A DNA stretch of 64,000 bases from Leptospira saintgironsiae (GCF_002811765.1 NZ_NPDR01000001.1:248001-312000), one strand, 5' to 3'. Counted from the first letter of the stretch, positions 26,113-34,732 are shown. A program made the numbers and translations. Notes: generated from the letters alone by a model not told the origin.

Positions 26113-27645
26113 ATGTGGGAATCTGAGCTTCAAAATTGGGAAAATATCCTTCCGGCGTTCAAGGCCTATCGGGATGAATTCCGTAATATTTATCATCTTA
26201 GAAACATTGGAAGTGTTTTACATTGGGATATGGAAATCGGTATCCCAAGTGACGGCTTAAGTGAGAGAGGGGACCAACTTAGTTTTCTCTCCGGGCTTGC
26301 TCATAAATCTTTTATAGGTGATTCGTTTCGTAACTTAGCAGAAAAAGCCAGAGAAGAAAACTCCCGCGCTGATGCTCCCGGTAAATCTCTTAGAGAAAGA
26401 GAACTGAATTTATTATTCAAAGATCTGGATCGTTCTTCTTGTTTACCAATTTCTTGGGTGGAAGAGTTTTCTAAGGTCACTAGCCAGGCACATTCTATAT
26501 GGGTGGATGCAAGAAAGAAGAATGATGCTTCTTCTTTTCTTCCTATCTTACAAAAGATAGTAGATCTTGTTTTTCAGAAGGCTGATTATTTCGGTTATTC
26601 TACAGAAGCGTATGACGCTCTTTTAGATGAATATGAGCCGGAAGCAAAAGCAGCAGATTTAGAAATTCTATTTGCTGATCTCAGAAAATCTTTAGTTCCT
26701 TTGATTGCAAAGGCAAAGGATGCTAGCTTTCCTTTTCAGGGAAATTTTCCGATCGATTCTCAAATTCCTTTTAACACAAGTCTTCCTGTTCTATTGGGTT
26801 TGCCTGAATCAGGGTTTCGTTTGGATTCGAGCGCTCATCCATTCTCTACTTCTTTAGGTTCTTTTGATAAAAGGATCACCACACGTTATGAAGAATCTGA
26901 TCCTATGTCTTCCGTGTATTCTGTTTTGCATGAAACTGGTCACGCTTTGTATGAAGCTGGGATTGCGCTAATTCCAGGAGGTCCTTCTCCCTTAAAAGAT
27001 TCTGTTTCTTTAGGTGTTCACGAATCTCAAAGTCGTCTTTGGGAAAATCAGGTGGGACGATCTAAAGAATTTTGGGAAGGGATCTATCCGTTATTTTTGA
27101 AGAACTTAGGTATTTCAGAATCTTCTCTTCCTTTTTCTAAACTTTATTCTTTTGTGAATAAATCCAAACCTTCTTTGATCCGAGTAGAAGCGGACCAGGT
27201 CACTTACAATCTACATGTGATCTTACGATTCCAAATTGAAAGAGCAATCTTCAAAAAGGAACTTGCATTAAAAGATCTTTCAGGCGCATGGAAAGATGGA
27301 ATGAAGTCTTTGCTTGGTGTAGATGTCCCTGATGATTCCAAAGGGTTTTTGCAGGATGTGCATTGGAGCGGCGGTGCCTTCGGTTATTTTCCTACTTACT
27401 CTTTAGGAAATATTTACGCGGCCCAACTCTATTCTGCCTTCTTGAAACAAAATCCTAAGTTTAAGGATGAATTGAAAAACAGAGAAACTTCTTCTCTCCT
27501 TGATTGGCTTAGAAAACATGTTCACAGTAAGGGTAGAAGTTTGGAAGCAAAGGAACTCATCCGACAAGCAACCGGAGAAGAACCGAATTCCAAATATTTG
27601 GTAGAATATCTGGATTCTAAGATCAAAGAACAGGAGTCAGTATGA
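26113..27645 (+). CDS. M32-family metallocarboxypeptidase (carboxypeptidase Taq type)
   Basis: Removes C-terminal residues from peptides in the cytoplasm using zinc. The length of 510 residues is typical. The zinc site HETGH is at residues 273-277 (VLHETGHALYEAGI), and the third ligand lies in the downstream GVHESQSRLWENQVG motif, a signature of the family. IRVEADQVTYNLHVILRFQIE and QDVHWSGGAFGYFPTYSLGN are further family blocks. The frame is open back to 25924, but that part is antisense tRNA-Gly, so I start at ATG 26113 (MWESELQNWENIL). It is translationally coupled to the next gene by a 4-bp overlap. Confidence 0.94.
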   Translation: MWESELQNWENILPAFKAYRDEFRNIYHLRNIGSVLHWDMEIGIPSDGLSERGDQLSFLSGLAHKSFIGDSFRNLAEKAREENSRADAPGKSLRERELNLLFKDLDRSSCLPISWVEEFSKVTSQAHSIWVDARKKNDASSFLPILQKIVDLVFQKADYFGYSTEAYDALLDEYEPEAKAADLEILFADLRKSLVPLIAKAKDASFPFQGNFPIDSQIPFNTSLPVLLGLPESGFRLDSSAHPFSTSLGSFDKRITTRYEESDPMSSVYSVLHETGHALYEAGIALIPGGPSPLKDSVSLGVHESQSRLWENQVGRSKEFWEGIYPLFLKNLGISESSLPFSKLYSFVNKSKPSLIRVEADQVTYNLHVILRFQIERAIFKKELALKDLSGAWKDGMKSLLGVDVPDDSKGFLQDVHWSGGAFGYFPTYSLGNIYAAQLYSAFLKQNPKFKDELKNRETSSLLDWLRKHVHSKGRSLEAKELIRQATGEEPNSKYLVEYLDSKIKEQESV

Positions 27646-27980
27646 GTGGAGAAGATCAGGAAGAATTAACTCTAAAGTCCTTCGAAGAATTGTCCTATTT
27701 CGATAATCTTGCTTTGTTTTATTTATGCAATGAAACTCCACCTCAAACCTTGGCACTTGCATTCTTGGTGGGAGATAAAAAAGTTTGTGGCTCCATGTTA
27801 GGAGTTATGGATGCAAAACGTAGAGCATTTGTTCACGAATTGATGTCCAAACAAAACGATGTTCCGGACGAAAAGAAACATGCAGCGGCCCAAGGTTTAC
27901 TCATTATTGCAGATGGATTGATCCAAAGGAATCTGATCCGCAGACAGGGGAAATTTTATTTCGGAACGGAAAGGGGATAA
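27642..27980 (+). CDS. small protein with FliG-middle-domain-like segment
   Basis: A 112-residue soluble protein starting in an ATGA overlap with the carboxypeptidase gene. Residues ~30-68 (NETPPQTLALAFLVGDKKVCGSM then LGVMDAKRRAFVHELM) resemble the FliG middle/C-domain pattern, in which xxPQTxAxxLxxLxxxxAxxVLxxLPxxxRxxV is typical. The EHPQ motif is only partly kept. A charged helix and a basic C terminus follow. Full-length FliG is about 340 residues, so this is at most one armadillo-like repeat. Function unknown; a motor-adaptor role is speculative. Confidence 0.65.
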   Translation: MSGEDQEELTLKSFEELSYFDNLALFYLCNETPPQTLALAFLVGDKKVCGSMLGVMDAKRRAFVHELMSKQNDVPDEKKHAAAQGLLIIADGLIQRNLIRRQGKFYFGTERG

Positions 27981-28001
27981 ACTTTTTACTTTAAAGATCT
28001 A

Positions 28002-28328
28002 TTATCTAGGAGCATAATAGATCACTGCTACACCAAAGAGAGCGATCATAGATCCGATGATATCGTATCGGTCCGGTTGGAATTCGTCCATCTTCCAAGC
28101 CCATAGCAGCGACATAACAATAAAAAATCCACCGTAGGTAGCATACACTCTTCCAAAAGAAGTAGGTTGTAAGGCGGCAACTACTCCATACAAAGCTAAG
28201 ATCAATCCGCCCGCAATAAGATAGATCACGGATTTGGATTCTTTATACCAAAGCCATACAAGATACCCACCGCCAATCTCACAGAATCCTGCGAGTATAA
28301 AGATCATTACCGATTTAAAATATTCCAT
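28002..28328 (-). CDS. YnfA/UPF0060-family membrane protein
   Basis: A 108-residue protein with four transmembrane helices, the same length as E. coli YnfA. Family motifs are clear: ILAGFCEIGGGYLVWLW, ALQPTSFGRVYATYGGFFIV, and YDIIGSMIALFGVAVIYY. The fold is related to small multidrug resistance transporters; activity in Leptospira is unknown. The ATG at 28328 is used; an in-frame TTG four codons upstream is less likely. It lies downstream of a terminator-like hairpin, so it has its own promoter or receives only readthrough. Confidence 0.92.
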   Translation of the reverse strand: MEYFKSVMIFILAGFCEIGGGYLVWLWYKESKSVIYLIAGGLILALYGVVAALQPTSFGRVYATYGGFFIVMSLLWAWKMDEFQPDRYDIIGSMIALFGVAVIYYAPR

Positions 28329-28376
28329 TATAATTTCCAATTTAGAATGTAAGGAAAAATTAAAAGAAGAAAATCG

Positions 28377-28410
28377 ATCCGAACCAAATCAAAACACGAC
28401 AGGTTCGGAT
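28377..28410 (-). terminator. hairpin terminator downstream of the membrane-protein gene
   Basis: ATCCGAACC (28377-28385) and GGTTCGGAT (28402-28410) are perfect 9-bp complements with a 16-base loop. On the minus strand the stem is followed by CGATTTTCTTCTTTTAATTTT, a T-rich tail. It most likely ends the ABA4-like/membrane-protein transcript before ynfA. Confidence 0.65.
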
Positions 28411-28420
28411 TTTAAAATCC

Positions 28421-29230
28421 TTAGATCAAAGGACGACCAAACATCGCATTCACAAAAACTGCCCCTACCAAGATCGAATAACCTATAGAGACAATTTTAA
28501 CACTTAAAGTATTCCAACTTTGTTTAATTGCTAAGACGGCAAATAACGGAAGAACTTGTAAAGCATGTATCCCAACAAAATGAGCGATACGAATATCTCC
28601 ACCATTCACACTCCAATTCACAAGAGGCAATCCAGGACCTCCGTCAGGAACTCCTACTGCATGAGATAATCTTTGAGATATAAAAAACCCAATGATAGAA
28701 GCAATTGCCAAGATCCAAAGAGAAAACCGAATCGAGATCAAAATCCTAGGATCTAATTTTGAACTTAGAAGTTTAAATTTTCGATCCATTAAGATTGGCA
28801 CTACCATCATAGGAAAAATAAAAAGTCCCATAACTCCGTAGATTACTGAATCTAAAATTGTAGAATTATTAAAATGAGATTGTACACCTCTACCCGCTTG
28901 CAAAGTGATCAGTATCAATTCTACGGAAAGAGCAATCACGAAATATTTTTCCATTCTATTTCTAAAACCAGGAAAATCGTTAAGCTGTTCCAAAAACCAA
29001 GCCATGGTCCAAAGAAAGATCCCAATCGAAACTGCGAACTTAATTGGTTTGATCCAAGTATTGATCCCCATAACGGTTCTTGGATCTAGTTGGGAAAGAA
29101 GAAGGTAAACTGGTATTAAAAGTAAAGATACCAACCCAGTATAAAAACTTAAACCTCTGTTCTTTCTTAAAATATAGAAAAAACCTTCTGACTGAGAATG
29201 ATTCGGATATAAAACATTAGATGCTTGCAT
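28421..29230 (-). CDS. multi-span membrane protein, unknown function
   Basis: A 269-residue protein with about seven hydrophobic segments: GLSFYTGLVSLLLIPVYLLL, IKFAVSIGIFLWTMAWFLE, YFVIALSVELILITLQAG, VIYGVMGLFIFPMMVVPILM, FSLWILAIASIIGFFIS, AHFVGIHALQVLPLFAVLAI, and IVSIGYSILVGAVFVNAMFG. His and Asp residues sit near the membrane edges (DIRIAHFVGIHALQ). The ATG at 29230 follows AAAAGGAGGAAGCT, a very strong ribosome site. The frame is open further back, but that would deepen the overlap with the upstream gene. It overlaps the ABA4-like gene by 14 bp, so the two act as one unit under the divergent TetR. Confidence 0.78.
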   Translation of the reverse strand: MQASNVLYPNHSQSEGFFYILRKNRGLSFYTGLVSLLLIPVYLLLSQLDPRTVMGINTWIKPIKFAVSIGIFLWTMAWFLEQLNDFPGFRNRMEKYFVIALSVELILITLQAGRGVQSHFNNSTILDSVIYGVMGLFIFPMMVVPILMDRKFKLLSSKLDPRILISIRFSLWILAIASIIGFFISQRLSHAVGVPDGGPGLPLVNWSVNGGDIRIAHFVGIHALQVLPLFAVLAIKQSWNTLSVKIVSIGYSILVGAVFVNAMFGRPLI

Positions 29231-29642
29231 AGCTTCCTCCTTTTCGCCAGCGAACGATTTGGAATAATAAATAACCGATTGGTCCAAACATCAGTGTGAA
29301 GAACAAACAAGGGATGAGTATCCATCTTGAAATTCCCAATACCTCTGCTTCCTTAGTTTCCCAAATTCCAACGAATAAGTCGAATGCAAGATAATGAACC
29401 CATCCTGCGAGCAATACCCAAGGATTAGCAAAGAGCTTAGTTACACCTTCTAAGGACCCGAAATCAAATCCTCCTCTCGCATGAAATGCAAGTATCAACA
29501 AATACAATCCGGAAAGGATCAAAGGCCAAACCCCGTTCCTTACCAATAATTTGGTTACTCTTGCATTTGGAAGACCCGCGAGTAATAACCAGCCTATAAT
29601 CGCAAAATTGCTAGCTAGTTTGAATGTTAGTTCTGGAGTCAT
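29217..29642 (-). CDS. ABA4-like (DUF4281) membrane protein
   Basis: A 141-residue protein with four transmembrane helices. The diagnostic stretch runs LFANPWVLLAGWVHYLAFD, then LFVGIWETKEAEVLGISRW and IPCLFFTLMFGPIGYLLF. ABA4 in plants is needed for neoxanthin formation; bacterial homologues have no assigned role. Here it heads a two-gene operon with an unknown membrane protein and faces a TetR gene across a palindromic operator, so expression is probably ligand-controlled. A carotenoid link is only an analogy: no carotenoid gene is in the window. Confidence 0.82.
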   Translation of the reverse strand: MTPELTFKLASNFAIIGWLLLAGLPNARVTKLLVRNGVWPLILSGLYLLILAFHARGGFDFGSLEGVTKLFANPWVLLAGWVHYLAFDLFVGIWETKEAEVLGISRWILIPCLFFTLMFGPIGYLLFQIVRWRKGGSYASI

Positions 29643-29706
29643 AAAACCTCTTAATTTCCCGATTTGATACGGGATTTACTTGAAAAATCTATTGTCGGTC
29701 CGATAA

Positions 29707-29737
29707 TGTTACTATTGGTAACACCAAATGTTACCAA
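29707..29737. promoter_or_regulatory. TetR operator between divergent genes
   Basis: TTGGTAAC (29715-29722) and GTTACCAA (29730-29737) form a perfect 8-bp inverted repeat with a 7-base spacer. A third half-site overlaps on the left: TGTTAC (29707-29712) pairs with GTAACA (29718-29723). The GTTAC half-sites on the same strand recur 22 bp apart, two helical turns, fitting two repressor dimers. It lies between the ABA4-like gene (start 29642) and the TetR gene (start 29764). Confidence 0.78.
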
Positions 29738-29763
29738 CGTCAACATTTTTTAGGAAATTTTTT

Positions 29764-30414
29764 ATGCCCGCAAAGAAAAAAGTAAAAAAGCCAGAAGGTT
29801 CCTATCACCATGGGAATCTGGCAGAAACCCTAAAAACATTAGCCTTAAAACGTTTGGAGATAAGCAAAGATTCAGCGTTTACGATCAGAGAGATCGCAAG
29901 AGAAGCAGGAGTCAGTCATGCTGCTGCTTATAGGCATTTCCCTTCTCATAGGGACCTTCTCGCTCAAATTTCAAAAGATGGATTTATAAAAATTACTGAA
30001 GAATTTACAAAAGCAGAAAATGCTTCTTCTCCTTCTGATCCATTTGATAGATTAAGAAGACTAGGGCTTGCTTATATTTCTTTTTGTTTGGAGAATGTTG
30101 GCTATTACAGAGCAATGTGGCATATAGATCTTGGACCTATTGGTGATCTGGAAGATCTATCCGAAGAGGGTAAGAATTCTTTCTTAAAACTTTGGGAAAC
30201 GGTATTACTTTGTGAATCACACAAGATCAATAAATTTAAAGCAAAAGAAATGGCGACTGCTGCTTGGTCCTTGGTTCATGGGTATTCAGTTCTTCTTAAT
30301 GAATGCCAACTGAATAATCCTTTATTACAAATCGATAAGAACAACGCTTTGCAAGAAGCGGAGAAGATATTACAAATTATAGATTCAGGTCTGAAGAATA
30401 AATCCTATAAGTAA
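29764..30414 (+). CDS. TetR-family transcriptional regulator
   Basis: A 216-residue regulator. The basic N terminus (MPAKKKVKKPEGSYHHGNLAETL) leads into the helix-turn-helix FTIREIAREAGVSHAAAYRHFPSHRDLLAQI at about residues 38-68. The ligand domain has WHIDLGPIGDLEDLSEEG and AWSLVHGYSVLL, as in TetR members with a TetR_C_33-like tail. I start at ATG 29764 (TAGGA eight bases upstream). An earlier ATG at 29728 would place the start inside the operator. Likely represses itself and the divergent ABA4-like operon. Confidence 0.92.
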   Translation: MPAKKKVKKPEGSYHHGNLAETLKTLALKRLEISKDSAFTIREIAREAGVSHAAAYRHFPSHRDLLAQISKDGFIKITEEFTKAENASSPSDPFDRLRRLGLAYISFCLENVGYYRAMWHIDLGPIGDLEDLSEEGKNSFLKLWETVLLCESHKINKFKAKEMATAAWSLVHGYSVLLNECQLNNPLLQIDKNNALQEAEKILQIIDSGLKNKSYK

Positions 30415-30419
30415 AACTT

Positions 30420-31235
30420 TTACTCCATATAAAAGGAACCTTTTAAATAAAGTTTGCAGTTTCCTCCTATACGGACCCGTTCTCCTTTATTCTCGCAAAC
30501 TAAATATCCACCTCTTGCAGAAGCTTGATAAGCATTCAGTTCCTTCTTCCCAAATTTTTCAGACCAAAAAGGGATTAAAGTACAATGAGAAGAACCGGTC
30601 ACTGGATCTTCTGGAACTCCTTTAGCTGGAGCAAAAAATCTAGAAACAAAATCGTAGGACTTCCCACTGTCTGCGGGAGCAGTCACAATCGCTGCAAAGA
30701 ATGGAAGATTTTTCAAGGCTTCATGATTCGGGATTAATTCTCGTACATCTGATTCTTTCTCAAAAACGAATACAATATCTCGAGCTTTTAAAATCTCTTT
30801 TGCTTTTATATTAAAACAAGAAGCCACATCGTCCGGAGAATAATCAGTCCTTACCGGCGGCCTTGCAGGAAAATCCAAATAGTATTTTCCATTCTCCTGA
30901 AACACTTCCAAGATCCCACTCTTAGTATGAAATTTCAAAGAAGGAACATCCGATCTATCTTCCAACACTTCGTAAATTGCAAACGCAGTTGCCAAAGTTG
31001 CATGACCGCAAAGATCCACTTCTACACCTGGAGTGAACCATCTCAGATCATATTCTCCCTTCTCTTTTCTAGAACGAAAGAATGCAGTCTCTGATAAATT
31101 ATTCTCTGCTGCTAGATCGATAAGTTTGGAGTCTGGCAACCAGTCTCCTTCCCAAGGAACAACTGCTGCAGGATTTCCTTTGAATAAAGAATCTGTAAAT
31201 GCGTCTATTTGGAAAATCGTATATTCGTTTTTCAT
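30420..31235 (-). CDS. PhzF-family isomerase/epimerase-like protein
   Basis: A 271-residue protein with the two-lobed diaminopimelate-epimerase-like fold. Motifs: IFQIDAFTDSLFKGNPAAVV at the N terminus, NNLSETAFF with the catalytic Glu, RWFTPGVEVDLCGHATLATA, and the second-lobe DPVTGSSHCTLIPFW. The natural substrate outside phenazine producers is unknown, and no phenazine genes are nearby. ATG 31235 (MKNEYTIFQIDAF) is preferred because it matches family N termini; an ATG at 31250 would add five residues. It converges on the TetR gene with a 5-bp gap. Confidence 0.9.
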   Translation of the reverse strand: MKNEYTIFQIDAFTDSLFKGNPAAVVPWEGDWLPDSKLIDLAAENNLSETAFFRSRKEKGEYDLRWFTPGVEVDLCGHATLATAFAIYEVLEDRSDVPSLKFHTKSGILEVFQENGKYYLDFPARPPVRTDYSPDDVASCFNIKAKEILKARDIVFVFEKESDVRELIPNHEALKNLPFFAAIVTAPADSGKSYDFVSRFFAPAKGVPEDPVTGSSHCTLIPFWSEKFGKKELNAYQASARGGYLVCENKGERVRIGGNCKLYLKGSFYME

Positions 31236-31390
31236 ATTCGTAACTATCATTCCCTATTTTTAAAAAGGAATACAGTGACAGTTTTATTTCTTTTTTCCAA
31301 TACAGAAAGAACAATACATTGGATCTTTTGTCTAAGAACAGTTAAACTGAATCTGTTTAATAATTTTGAAATCATACCTCGGAGAATTAA

Positions 31391-32038
31391 ATGAAAATCG
31401 GAGTTTTAGGGACTGGAATGGTAGGAGAAACCATCGGTAGCAAACTAATCGAAAAAGGACACGAGGTAAAAATGGGATCTCGTTCCGCTACAAATGAAAA
31501 AGCGGCCGGGTGGGTTTCTAAATCGGGAAGTCAAGCGTCTCAAGGAACCTTTAAGGATGCAGCTTCTTTCGGAGACATTCTCTTTAATTGTACCAAGGGA
31601 GAGATCAGTGTAGAAGTTTTAAAATCCGCTGGAGAAGAAACTCTGAAAGGAAAGGTTTTAGTAGATCTAGCTAACGCCCTTGATTTTTCTAAAGGAAGGC
31701 CTCCTGGTTTAATCTTTGGAACAAATGATTCTTTAGGTGAAACCATCCAAAAATCTTTTCCAGATCTGAAAGTGGTTAAAACATTAAATACAATGAATTG
31801 TACTATTATGGTAAACGCTTCCGGAGTTCCAGGAGAACATGATGTATTCATTTGTGGAAACGATCCGGAAGCAAAGAAAAAAGTCTCAGATCTTTTAGCT
31901 AAGGATTTTAGTTGGAAGAATATTATCGACCTAGGGGATATCACCGGTGCAAGGGCAACCGAAATGATACTACCTCTTTGGTTAAGATTGTACGGAACTT
32001 TCGGTAATACGGATTTTAATTTCCATATTACCAGATAG
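31391..32038 (+). CDS. NADPH-dependent F420-reductase-like oxidoreductase
   Basis: A 215-residue Rossmann protein: MKIGVLGTGMVGETIGSKL carries the GxGxxG loop and MGSRS the NADP-preferring turn. KVVKTLNTMNCTIMVN and HDVFICGNDPEAKKKVSDLL match the F420_oxidored/YjgC-like group. Leptospira is not known to make F420, so the substrate is probably another small molecule reduced with NADPH. The ATG follows CTCGGAGAATTAA. A short palindrome (CAGTTAAACTG, 31339-31349) lies 40 bp upstream, but I do not call it an operator. Convergent with DUF423, 3 bp apart. Confidence 0.87.
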   Translation: MKIGVLGTGMVGETIGSKLIEKGHEVKMGSRSATNEKAAGWVSKSGSQASQGTFKDAASFGDILFNCTKGEISVEVLKSAGEETLKGKVLVDLANALDFSKGRPPGLIFGTNDSLGETIQKSFPDLKVVKTLNTMNCTIMVNASGVPGEHDVFICGNDPEAKKKVSDLLAKDFSWKNIIDLGDITGARATEMILPLWLRLYGTFGNTDFNFHITR

Positions 32039-32041
32039 AAG

Positions 32042-32431
32042 TTATTCCTTATCAGAGAAAGCCGAATAAGCTATAGATGCCCAGCCGGACAAAAATGCCA
32101 ATCCTCCAAAGGGGGTGATTGCACCTAAAACTCGGACTCCTGTTAAAGAAAGCGCGTATAATGAACCGGAGAAGATCAAGATCCCGCTGAAGATCAGCCA
32201 AAAACCGATCCTTCTAAACTTGGATTCTGAAAGTTTTCCACTCAATGCTAGCACTAGTAAAACTACTGCATGGATGAGATGATATCTTGCTCCTGTTTCA
32301 TAGATTACTAACAAGTCAGGAGTTAATATTGATTTTAATCCGTGGGCTCCGAATGCTCCAAGAGCCACTGCTAAAAAACCTAAAATAGCAGATAAGAATA
32401 ATGGAATAGAGTTAGAATTTTTGGATGCCAT
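32042..32431 (-). CDS. DUF423-family membrane protein
   Basis: A 129-residue protein with four transmembrane helices, matching the YgdD/DUF423 group: AILGFLAVALGAFGAHGLKS, YHLIHAVVLLVLAL, IFSGSLYALSLTGVRVLGAITPFGGLAFLSGWASIAY. No biochemical function is established. It is last in a three-gene operon; its start lies 20 bp inside the upstream lipoprotein gene. Confidence 0.93.
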   Translation of the reverse strand: MASKNSNSIPLFLSAILGFLAVALGAFGAHGLKSILTPDLLVIYETGARYHLIHAVVLLVLALSGKLSESKFRRIGFWLIFSGILIFSGSLYALSLTGVRVLGAITPFGGLAFLSGWASIAYSAFSDKE

Positions 32432-33002
32432 AACTTTGAAACCTCAGACATTTTCTTCTGAATAATCCGAAGATATAGGCGGTGTACTCTACGTCCAGCC
32501 TACTATCGAATAAGGCTTCAATAGAATTTAACTTCATCTGCTCGCCTAAGTCTTCGTAAAAACTTTTGTTTCCGAAAGTAAAGTGGATCGGAATGAATGC
32601 TTCGTTAGACCCTCGTTTAATTGGAAGAAACAAACGTACGCCGAATTGACAACCCTTACTTTCTCCTTCGAATTTTACGATCCTATGCTCAGACCAGTCC
32701 CAACCATCTAGAGATGCATGAAACATATCTTTATGTGGAAGAGAAGTTGTAGTTCTGATATAACCGTCAAAACCGCCGGTCCTCAACTTTGTGGATGATT
32801 CTCCATAATGGATAGAAGGATCTCTGAAATTTGCACCATTCAAATGAACGTCATTGTCTGGTGGAATTCCGATCCCGGTTGGATAAGGTTCTGGATTTCT
32901 ACGGACCAATGCCTTATTTGCCCCGCCCATCTGGATACAACCCACCAACTCTGCAACGATCAGAATTGTAAAAAAGATCCGTTTGTAAGGAATGAGTATC
33001 AT
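32412..33002 (-). CDS. lipoprotein, unknown function
   Basis: A 196-residue lipoprotein with signal ending AELVGC, lipid Cys22. The mature part includes DPSIHYGESSTKLRTGGFDGYIRTTT, SEHRIVKFEGESKGCQFGVRLFLPI, and LNSIEALFDSRLDVEYTAYIFGLFRRKCLRFQSYG. The last block has the same shape as the C terminus of its neighbour (a helix, then a strand with YxxxIFxLxxxKC), so the two may be distant paralogues in the TRL-like group. The ATG at 33002 overlaps the TGA of the upstream gene (ATGA). Confidence 0.75.
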   Translation of the reverse strand: MILIPYKRIFFTILIVAELVGCIQMGGANKALVRRNPEPYPTGIGIPPDNDVHLNGANFRDPSIHYGESSTKLRTGGFDGYIRTTTSLPHKDMFHASLDGWDWSEHRIVKFEGESKGCQFGVRLFLPIKRGSNEAFIPIHFTFGNKSFYEDLGEQMKLNSIEALFDSRLDVEYTAYIFGLFRRKCLRFQSYGIQKF

Positions 33003-33379
33003 TCTTTTTTCAAAAGTCTTTGTGGAAGTTTCACTCCTATCCCAGTAACTCTGGTGCATTTTTCAAAATAAAGAGCGAATATAAAGGATTTGTAACTATA
33101 ATCAGTTTGAACATCGAATAGAAGGTCCGCTTTATCCTTAATTGCATTTTGGACCGCAGCCTCGTAACTCTCATCTCCAGTGTAAACCATCCAGAGCCAG
33201 CTAGTTCCGCAGGATGTTCCTTCTAATTTTCCTACTGGCTCCATTCCTCTTACATCTGAATAACTTTGAGAATAGTACCAACCTGGAGATTTGATATTCG
33301 TATAAAGACAGTTCGTAAGGAACATAATCGCAAAAACGATCGGTATAGAAGCGGATATTTTCAGGGAAGAGAATTGCAT
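32999..33379 (-). CDS. TRL-like family lipoprotein
   Basis: A 126-residue lipoprotein, signal ending FLTNC (Cys24). GKLEGTSCGTSWLWMVYTGDESYEAAVQNAI followed by ADLLFDVQTDYSYKSFIFALYFEKCTRVTGIGVK fits the TRL-like (tRNA-associated locus) family: a GxxxCxxxxLxxxxxGDxSxxxAxxxA motif then a strand with a second Cys. These proteins form small envelope families with no assigned function. ATG 33379 is preferred over the upstream extension to 33478 because it begins the signal. It is first in the operon with the 196-residue lipoprotein and DUF423, 91 bp from divergent rocD. Confidence 0.83.
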   Translation of the reverse strand: MQFSSLKISASIPIVFAIMFLTNCLYTNIKSPGWYYSQSYSDVRGMEPVGKLEGTSCGTSWLWMVYTGDESYEAAVQNAIKDKADLLFDVQTDYSYKSFIFALYFEKCTRVTGIGVKLPQRLLKKE

Positions 33380-33470
33380 GCGATAAATTTCAACAAGTTG
33401 AAACACAAAAGTCAAGGTAAAATACCGAAATCTCCTTGTGTGACTCTTGAACCAGTTAGAATCGAGTACG

Positions 33471-34706
33471 ATGCACACGCAAACTTCCCAATTTTACTTC
33501 GATACCGAAAAAGAGTACGGAGCATTTAACTACGAACCTCTTCCCGTTGTGTTAGAGAGAGGGAAGGGTATCTTTCTTTGGGATACGGATGGGAAAAGAT
33601 ATTTCGATTTTTTATCCGCATACAGTGCAGTGAACCAAGGCCATTGCCATCCTAAAATTATAGAAACATTAAAAACCCAATCCGAAAAACTAACTCTTAC
33701 TTCCAGAGCGTTCTATAATGACCAACTGGGTCCTATGGAAAAATTTTTATGTGATACATTCGGATTTGATAGAATGGTTCCAATGAACACAGGAGTAGAA
33801 GCAGCAGAGACTTCTGTCAAACTTGCAAGAAGATGGGCATACCAAATTAAAAAAGTTCCTTCGGACAAAGCTAAGATCGTTTTCGCTTCTGGAAATTTCT
33901 GGGGAAGAAGTATCGGTGCAATTTCCGCTTCTACTGATCCGACGAGCAGAGGAGATTTTGGTCCCTTCGTTCCAGGGTTTTCTATCATTCCATTTAACGA
34001 TGTAGAAGCCTTAAAAAAAGAATTAGAAGATCCTAATGTAGCTGCTTTTATGGTGGAACCTATCCAGGGAGAAGCAGGAGTAATCGTCCCAAGAGAAGGT
34101 TATCTAAAAGAAGTACGTAAACTTTGCTCCGAGAATAATGTGCTTCTGATCTTGGATGAAGTACAAACCGGTCTTGGTAGAACTGGAAAACTTTTGGCTG
34201 CAGATCATGAGAATGTAAAACCAGATCTACTCGTGCTCGGCAAAGCTTTATCCGGAGGAACTCTTCCTGTTTCTGCAGTTTTAAGTTCTGATGAGATTAT
34301 TCTTACTTTAAAACCGGGAACCCATGGCTCCACATTCGGAGGAAATCCTTTAGCAGCCGCGGTTGCTAAAACAGCAATCCAAGTATTATTAGAAGAAAAT
34401 CTTTCAGAGAACTCAGATATGAGAGGAGCAGAATTTCGCTCTTCTCTACAAGCTCTGAAGTCTGAATATCCTGATAAAGTTAAAGAGATCAGAGGAAAGG
34501 GATTGTTAAACGCAGTGGAATTTTTCCCAGATGCGACTGGGCCAAGAGCCAAAAAGATCTGCTACAAACTATTAGAGTCCGGAATCCTTGCAAAACAAAC
34601 TCATGATCATACAATCCGTTTTGCTCCTCCTCTTTGTATTTCCAAATCCGAGTTAGAAGAGGCGACAACTCTCATTCTCCAAACAATCCGTAAAACCCTT
34701 GACTAA
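33471..34706 (+). CDS. rocD: ornithine aminotransferase
   Basis: A class-III PLP aminotransferase of 411 residues, converting ornithine and 2-oxoglutarate to glutamate semialdehyde and glutamate. The family pattern is strong: [82 protein letters not shown], and the Schiff-base lysine in [34 protein letters not shown] closes the core. The ATG at 33471 ([10 protein letters not shown]) is preferred over 33447. Links arginine/ornithine to proline and glutamate metabolism. No arginase gene is nearby. Confidence 0.95.
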   Translation: MHTQTSQFYFDTEKEYGAFNYEPLPVVLERGKGIFLWDTDGKRYFDFLSAYSAVNQGHCHPKIIETLKTQSEKLTLTSRAFYNDQLGPMEKFLCDTFGFDRMVPMNTGVEAAETSVKLARRWAYQIKKVPSDKAKIVFASGNFWGRSIGAISASTDPTSRGDFGPFVPGFSIIPFNDVEALKKELEDPNVAAFMVEPIQGEAGVIVPREGYLKEVRKLCSENNVLLILDEVQTGLGRTGKLLAADHENVKPDLLVLGKALSGGTLPVSAVLSSDEIILTLKPGTHGSTFGGNPLAAAVAKTAIQVLLEENLSENSDMRGAEFRSSLQALKSEYPDKVKEIRGKGLLNAVEFFPDATGPRAKKICYKLLESGILAKQTHDHTIRFAPPLCISKSELEEATTLILQTIRKTLD

Positions 34707-34732
34707 TCTTTCGAATTCGTTTTTTTAAAAGA

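Noticed and set aside
31339..31349. Short palindrome CAGTTAAACTG upstream of the F420-reductase-like gene
   Set aside because: Arms of five bases occur by chance in AT-rich DNA, and there is no regulator gene or second copy nearby.
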